From positions 1-11,403 of the forward strand of contig NW_014011728.1 of the NCBI RefSeq assembly GCF_000611645.1: a DNA stretch of 11,403 bases. The letters are read 5' to 3'. Shown in pieces: positions 7,233-11,403 of this stretch. Source of the stretch: Monoraphidium neglectum (taxonomy: Eukaryota > Chlorophyta > Chlorophyceae > Sphaeropleales > Selenastraceae). How positions within the stretch are numbered: the first letter of the stretch is position 1; each line of letters starts with the position of its first letter. A program made the translations under genes and the position numbers. The notes below the pieces were generated by a model that saw only the letters and a program-made list of their open reading frames with translations, did no database searches and was not told the origin of the DNA.

Positions 7233-10187
7233 ATGGCAGACCTGCCCGCAGGTTCTGGCGCTGGGGCGCTAGGAGCCGCAGCGCACAAGCGCGCGAGCAT
7301 CGCGGGAAGCATTTGCAACATTGCAACGGCGCGCCAGCAGGCCCTTCCAGAGTTTGAGTGAGCATTGAGCGACGCGAAAACCGAGTGTCAGGCAGCCGCT
7401 TGTCAGGTGCCGTTGATTTCAACAGGAATGTGCACTGTGGGAACCAGCCAACTGAGTCAGGCAGAAGTTGCCCAGACTGCGGGGCCGCGTGCTCCTGTGC
7501 GCGGCATGCGCCCAGCGTCCGGCACCGTACGTCGATCGCATGTGGCCGCCGCAGGTTCAGCTTGGCCAGTGCGAAGGCCAAGGTCCTGAAGTCAATGGAG
7601 GGCAACCCTGGTGCCACGCCCGCGTTTGCAAAGTTCGTGGAGGGTGCCCTGTTTGACCGCCTCGCCCGCGCGCTGCTGCTGCTGTTTGCGGCAAGGTTCC
7701 AGCGGGAGGGCCTCGTGCGGTGCACAGAGCGCGCGCGGCAGCAGCACTTGGAGGGTGAGCATGGGCACGGGGAAGGCTGCAAACGCAAGCGTGCGTGATA
7801 TGCGCACCGCACTTTGACACCTGCTCACCATGACGGTGGCAGGGGGTTGACTCGCTGTTGAGAGCGCATCACAATTGCTATTAAGCCACTGCTGGTGTGT
7901 TGGCGTCTGTGCGTGCAGCAGGCAACTCCTGCGACCATGCATACCTGCCTACAAATGCGAGCATGCACCCAACCCTGGCTGAAATTTCACCTGCATCACT
8001 CGAACCCTGTCCCCAGGCTACAACCCTCACCTGCTGTCTGAGCGCATGCGTGAGCTGGGGGAGGAGGAGGCGGCACAGCGCTGCGGCCTCAGCCAGCCGT
8101 ACGCCGAGCTCATCCTGCGCTACAGCAGCTTCAGGAGGCCGCAGCGCGACAGGTCTGTTGGGCATCCTCGCCCCTGCGCACGGCCCCACAAACACAGCAG
8201 GACCAAGCTCTGGCTGATTGACAGCCGGAGTGGTGGTAAAGCTCAGCCAGTCTACCAAATTCGCCATTCGGCTGAAATGTGCCTTTACTCTTTGAGCACC
8301 AAGTTGAGCGGTGCAGCTGAATCCACCGTGTGTCAAACCCCCAACACACTCACCGGGCCGGCAAGTGCCCCCTCCACCCGCTGTTCAATCCACGCCAGGC
8401 GGTTCTTTGAGGCGCTGTACCTGTGTCTGGAGGGCGTGCTGCATGAGGCGCTGGGGCGCCTCGGCCGCGAGGGGGTGATTGCCACTGAGATGGGTGCCAT
8501 GCTCAGGCACGTGCGGCGCGCCGGCAGGGGGAGTTGGGGTGGACCAGGGCAGCGCTGCCAAAGTGCCAGCATTTGTGTCCGTGTGTGTTGTGGTAGTCTG
8601 CGATGAACTGCTTGATGAGTCATATCTAGTGCATGGCGGCCTGGAGTGCGACCTGCCCTGTGTGGCACGGTGTCTCCTTCCAGCGGTGTTACTCGTGCTG
8701 GTGCTGCCATGTGCCTGCCGTGTGTGCAGGGGCCCCTTCAATCTGGCGGCATGGCGCCACCGGCCACTGCGCAGCGTGGACACCCTGGGGGTGGAGCAGA
8801 TCTGGGCGCTCAAGCACGAGGGCGGCAATAGGGTGAGGGGAGCGCTGGGGCGCAGGCCTACAAGGAGCCATGTGGAGCCTCGGTTCAGGGCGGGGCGGCG
8901 CAGCGCCCAGATGGTGCACGAGGGGCCGGGGCGCTGCAGGCTCTTTGACCTTTGACAACACATCCACCGACGCTGCAGGCGCTGAGAGGCAAGCTGATCG
9001 CCAGCCTGAACGAGAAGCCATCGACCCTGAGCGTGCAGGTGATGACTTTGGGGACTGCAGGAGCCAGGAAGGCACACGCAGACTTTAGGGTGGCCTGCAG
9101 TCACGGCTGAGCCGGCCGGTCGAGGTATTTACCAGAGTCCCCAGCCTTGAACCAGCACTGAAAAAAGGCCTTCTCCTCGTGACACCAAACTCTTTGCAGG
9201 CCGCGTCCCTGAGCAACACGTCACTGGTGACGCAGGCAGTGACGTCGCCAATAGTCGCACGCGGCGTCCTGGCCGACCACGGCCGGCGGTGCGAGCGGCA
9301 GCCGCCGCACCACGACGCCGCAACAATCCGCAGTGCAGTGGTCAGTGGCGGCGCGGGCCCGGACATGCTTCCGTCAGCGGCATTCGCTGCTGCAGGCGCG
9401 GGGCGTGGTGTCGAGCTGCGGGGACTCGCGCCTGGGCCAGGGCTCAAGGTCTCGGGGCTGCCCCTGGGACAGCAGGCGGAGGCCCCACGTGCAGGCGGGC
9501 CCGTGGCAACGCACTCCCCCTTTTCCAGGGACAGGGCCAGCGGCCGCTCAGTCACGGCGTCGGCCGCGCCGACACCGCGCGACAGCGGCCCGGGGGCGGC
9601 GGCGGCCCCGGACGGCGGCGGGAGCACGCAGGGGGTGGCGGGGCGCCCGGAGAGCGGCCGGCCGACGACGGGCGCCCCGCGCTCGTCGGTTGCGGCAGGG
9701 CTGGCGGGGTCCAAGGGACTTCAGGGCGTCGCGGCCGCGCTGCCCGAGGCAACCGGGCTTCCCTTGGACGACGCCATGGCCTACCTTATTCTGCTGAGGC
9801 GCCACATAATGTTCGGCCCATCCCTGGGGCTGGCCGCGGTGACGGCTGGCGCCGCGGTCCCGAGCGTGAGCGGCTTGGCTCGGTCGGGGCCAGGCGCGTC
9901 CGTGAGCAGTGCGCTGGAGCCTAGTGCGTCGGTCGTCTTTTCTCAGGCTGGGTAACAGCATTGGTCGGTTCGGTGGGTACAACCATGTGTTCCTTGCTTG
10001 GGGCCGGTCTGGCAGCGGTGCTGATGTCGAATTCAAGCAATCACAGCCGGGGCGGTTGCAGCCTGGGATGTGCTGGTGCGCGTGCATGCAGCAGGGGCAA
10101 GAGTCTGGGAAGAACCAGCCACCACAGCCCTCACAGCTGGTGCCCTTTGGACTCCAGCCTGCGGTGCGACCCCTCATGGCTGACTGA
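7233..10187 (+). CDS. Eight-exon gene for an unrecognised, largely helical protein of about 516 residues
   Basis: Exons by splice site and phase: 7233-7357, 7555-7754, 8017-8152, 8399-8527, 8730-8832, 8979-9038, 9200-9901, 10092-10187. They total 1551 nt in one frame (516 aa plus TGA). The start is the first ATG (MADLPAGSGAG) after an in-frame TAG at 7206. Donors are GTGAGC, GTGAGC, GTCTGT, (GG), GTGAGG, GTGATG and GTGAGC; all acceptors are CAG. Residues 43-250 look helical and charged: FAKFVEGALFDRLARALLLL, then YNPHLLSERMRELGEEEAAQ, FFEALYLCLEGVLHEALGRL, and GPFNLAAWRHRPL with SVDTLGVEQIWALKHEGG. Residues 252-485 (exon 7) are Ala/Gly/Pro/Ser-rich and probably disordered. The last 31 residues read QGQESGKN to RPLMAD. 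There is no signal peptide. I do not recognise the family. Intron 4 lacks a GT donor at the natural boundary and is treated separately. Exon 7 could hide a further intron. Confidence 0.8.
8528..8729 (+). other. Intron 4 of the eight-exon gene, with GG in place of the GT donor
   Basis: Exon 4 coding ends naturally at GGCAG (8527, phase 2). Exon 5 begins G-GGC-CCC-TTC after TGTGTGCAG (8729). This joins in frame as RAG-R-GPFNLAAW, but the intron then starts GGGGAG instead of GT. Two canonical GT-AG alternatives also keep frame. Option 8539-8683 (GTGGAC...CTTCCAG) adds a hydrophobic VLLVLVLP insert. Option 8585-8729 (GTGTTG...TGTGCAG) extends exon 4 through SICVRV. Neither donor is a good consensus match. 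A sequencing error, a mutated donor, or one of the alternatives could each be true. Confidence 0.5.
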
Positions 10188-10445
10188 GACATTGCCAGCA
10201 AGGTTGCAGCGGTGGCTGCTGCTGCACTCCACCTCCGTGCTTGCGTGCTGCCTGCTGCTCAGGCAAGGCCATTCCTGCATCATGCAACGCCATGCTGGCC
10301 GGCACTGTTACATTTCAACACATGAACAGGTCAGCAGCTGCACACGTGCCTAAAAGCGCGATAATTCAGGACAGGAAGAATAGTAATTAGTAAACAATGC
10401 GTTCGCAATTCGAGTGCGTAGTACAGCAACAACTGATCGAATGGA
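10188..10445. other. Convergent intergenic spacer
   Basis: These 258 bp lie between the stop of the plus-strand eight-exon gene and the stop of the minus-strand transporter gene, so both 3' UTRs must end or overlap here. The right third is AT-rich (AGTAATTAGTAAACAATGCG). I see a TGTAA only for the minus-strand gene and none for the plus-strand gene. Confidence 0.5.
10308..10312 (-). terminator. TGTAA polyadenylation signal of the transporter gene
   Basis: TTACA on the plus strand reads TGTAA on the minus strand, about 135 nt past the transporter stop codon (10446-10448). That spacing and orientation fit a green-algal poly(A) signal. Cleavage would be expected near 10290-10300, inside the spacer to the convergent gene. 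Confidence 0.45.
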
Positions 10446-11042
10446 TTACCCCGCAGCTATCTGCTTCATCTTGATCCAGGTGTACACCCCAAATGCGACC
10501 GTTGACAGAGCGTAACCCCAGGCCTGCACCCCCGTCACCACCTCCCCCCAGAGCAACATGGCGGCGAAGATGAGCAGCGCGTTCTTAACCGTCCCCAGTA
10601 CCTTGAGCGTCAGGCTGCTCGCCAGCTTGATGGTGGCGAATGCCAGCAGGTTGATCAGAAAGCCCATGCACGCCGCCGCGATAAACAGCACCCAGTTGGC
10701 GCGCGCGATGCTCATCGCGCCGGCCGCGCGCATCGCCGGCCACTCCAGCGCCGCGGCACCGAGCGTCAGCCAAACGAAGCACGCGGGCGCGAGGTACATC
10801 ACCCCCTCGAACGGCCCCATCTTCAAGCCGACTAGAAGGTATTGCGTCATGACTAAGCGTACAGCCTCGGCCGCCTCGGACACAAACATAATCGCCACCC
10901 CCAAGACGTTGAAGTTGACCTCCCCGTAAGCCGCCAGCGCCGTGCCCGCGGCGATGACGAGGACGGACGCGATCATGGGGCGGTTGGGGGTCTCTAGGCG
11001 CGCGACAAACAGCGCAAACATCGTGATGACTGGGGTGAAGGC
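10446..11042 (-). CDS. Triose-phosphate/nucleotide-sugar translocator-family transporter (TPT, drug/metabolite transporter superfamily), 3' exon
   Basis: This is the last exon of a minus-strand gene: 198 codons and a TAA stop. The acceptor is strong (CTTTCCCCCAG just before 11042), and the exon starts in phase 0 with AFTPVITMFALF. TPT-family proteins usually have about 300-400 residues, so the N-terminal third to half lies in exons beyond the window. The visible part is polytopic, with hydrophobic segments near residues 1-14, 23-40, 46-70, 80-98, 116-138, 144-165 and 172-190. Family hallmarks are AYGEVNFN (38-45), GEALRL-like EAAEAVRLVMTQYLL (56-70), MYLAPACFVW (82-91), and SLTLKVLGTVKN (143-154) with its conserved lysines. 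Such carriers exchange sugar phosphates or nucleotide sugars across plastid, Golgi or ER membranes. It resembles the plant 'probable sugar phosphate/phosphate translocator' group, but substrate and membrane cannot be told from this part. Confidence 0.9.
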   Translation of the reverse strand, partial: AFTPVITMFALFVARLETPNRPMIASVLVIAAGTALAAYGEVNFNVLGVAIMFVSEAAEAVRLVMTQYLLVGLKMGPFEGVMYLAPACFVWLTLGAAALEWPAMRAAGAMSIARANWVLFIAAACMGFLINLLAFATIKLASSLTLKVLGTVKNALLIFAAMLLWGEVVTGVQAWGYALSTVAFGVYTWIKMKQIAAG

Positions 11043-11403
11043 CTGGGGGAAAGCGGCGGCGGTCGGAGCAGACGGGGATGGGGGCGGGAGGGGGATCCTC
11101 AGCGGAGCGGCATCGGCAGCAGCATGTGTTTGTAGGGCTCTGCAGTGCATCACCAAAGGGCACGACAGCCGTCGCTAGCTACCTGCCCAGGAACGGCGCA
11201 CCATCCCTGGTTGGGCTGTTGGAAGCGACATTCCGTTGTCCCTCACCCCACCCCCCCCCGTCACAGCTGAAGGATCACACCACTCGATGACACCTCGGCT
11301 CCCTGCATCCTACTCCACACACGCGCACACATGCACACAGACACACACACAAACACTTGCGCACCGCCTTCGCCATGCACCCAAACATGCAATGAGCGTG
11401 TGC
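11043..11403 (-). other. Intron (or further upstream sequence) of the transporter gene
   Basis: On the minus strand the sequence just before the last transporter exon is a pyrimidine-rich intron end. I searched it for the preceding exon, which in this family usually ends in a ...QMLK-like helix, and found none. The intron therefore probably continues past the window edge. It holds a run of nine C at 11251-11259 and a CA-rich simple repeat at 11316-11356. Confidence 0.45.
11316..11356. repeat. Interrupted (CA)n microsatellite
   Basis: About 41 bp of CA dinucleotides are interrupted by CG, TG and GA steps, with an uninterrupted ACACACACAC core near 11341-11350. Dinucleotide repeats like this are common in introns and flanks of green-algal genes. 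Confidence 0.75.

Noticed and set aside
7231..7812. 193-codon minus-strand frame
   Set aside because: It is antisense to exons 1 and 2, which have clean GTGAGC donors, CAG acceptors and a continuous reading phase.
8979..9110. Exon 6 read through to TGA at 9108 as the protein end
   Set aside because: A GTGATG donor at 9039 and CTTTGCAG acceptor at 9199 join in phase 0 to a long open exon with a further spliced exon behind it, so I prefer the longer model.
9085..9714. 209-codon minus-strand frame
   Set aside because: It lies antisense to exon 7 of the eight-exon gene, whose frame is fixed by matching splice phases on both sides.
9902..9955. Reading exon 7 through to the TAA at 9953 as the protein end
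   Set aside because: A strong GTGAGC donor at 9902 joins in phase 0 to a clear last exon at 10092-10187. The read-through end remains a minor alternative.
1..11403. Bacterial origin, operon structure, CRISPR array or mobile element
   Set aside because: In-phase spliceosomal introns, TGTAA signals and a TPT-family transporter point to a green-algal nuclear genome. No regularly spaced repeats, terminal inverted repeats, transposase or reverse transcriptase motifs were seen.

Overview
The window looks like nuclear DNA of a green alga (Chlorophyta). It is GC-rich with short AT-rich patches. Its genes are split by spliceosomal introns of about 145-260 nt whose acceptors mostly end in TGCAG, GCCAG or CCCAG. 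TGTAA, the usual polyadenylation signal of chlorophycean algae, lies behind some of the genes. I see no ribosome-binding sites, operons, IS elements or CRISPR arrays. Genus and species cannot be fixed from the sequence alone.

Layout, left to right. (1) Bases 1-201 are the last 66 codons of a bifunctional aldehyde/alcohol dehydrogenase (AdhE, fermentative ethanol formation), plus strand. (2) About 2.1 kb follows with no gene I can support. It holds an AT-rich promoter-like patch near 2018-2180. (3) A small intronless-looking gene at 2357-2875 encodes a 172-residue secreted protein: signal peptide, Pro/Ala-rich middle, and an eight-cysteine C-terminal domain that I do not recognise. Its likely 3' UTR holds two hairpins and ends near a doubled TGTAA. 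(4) A clear terminal exon at 4171-4323 belongs to a protein I do not recognise, and its upstream exons are only weakly visible. (5) Bases 4324-7232 are mostly featureless. They contain a cluster of four W-box cores just upstream of a doubtful 108-codon ORF. (6) An eight-exon plus-strand gene spans 7233-10187. I reconstructed it by matching splice sites and phase; it encodes about 516 residues of unknown function. One of its introns has GG where a GT donor is expected. (7) On the minus strand, converging on gene 6, is the 3' exon (198 codons) of a triose-phosphate/nucleotide-sugar translocator-family membrane transporter. Its 5' part lies beyond the right edge.

The genes do not form an obvious pathway. 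AdhE and the transporter are housekeeping or metabolic genes. The secreted cysteine-rich protein, the orphan exon and the eight-exon gene are the unexplained content. The eight-exon gene and the transporter are tail to tail, 258 bp apart.
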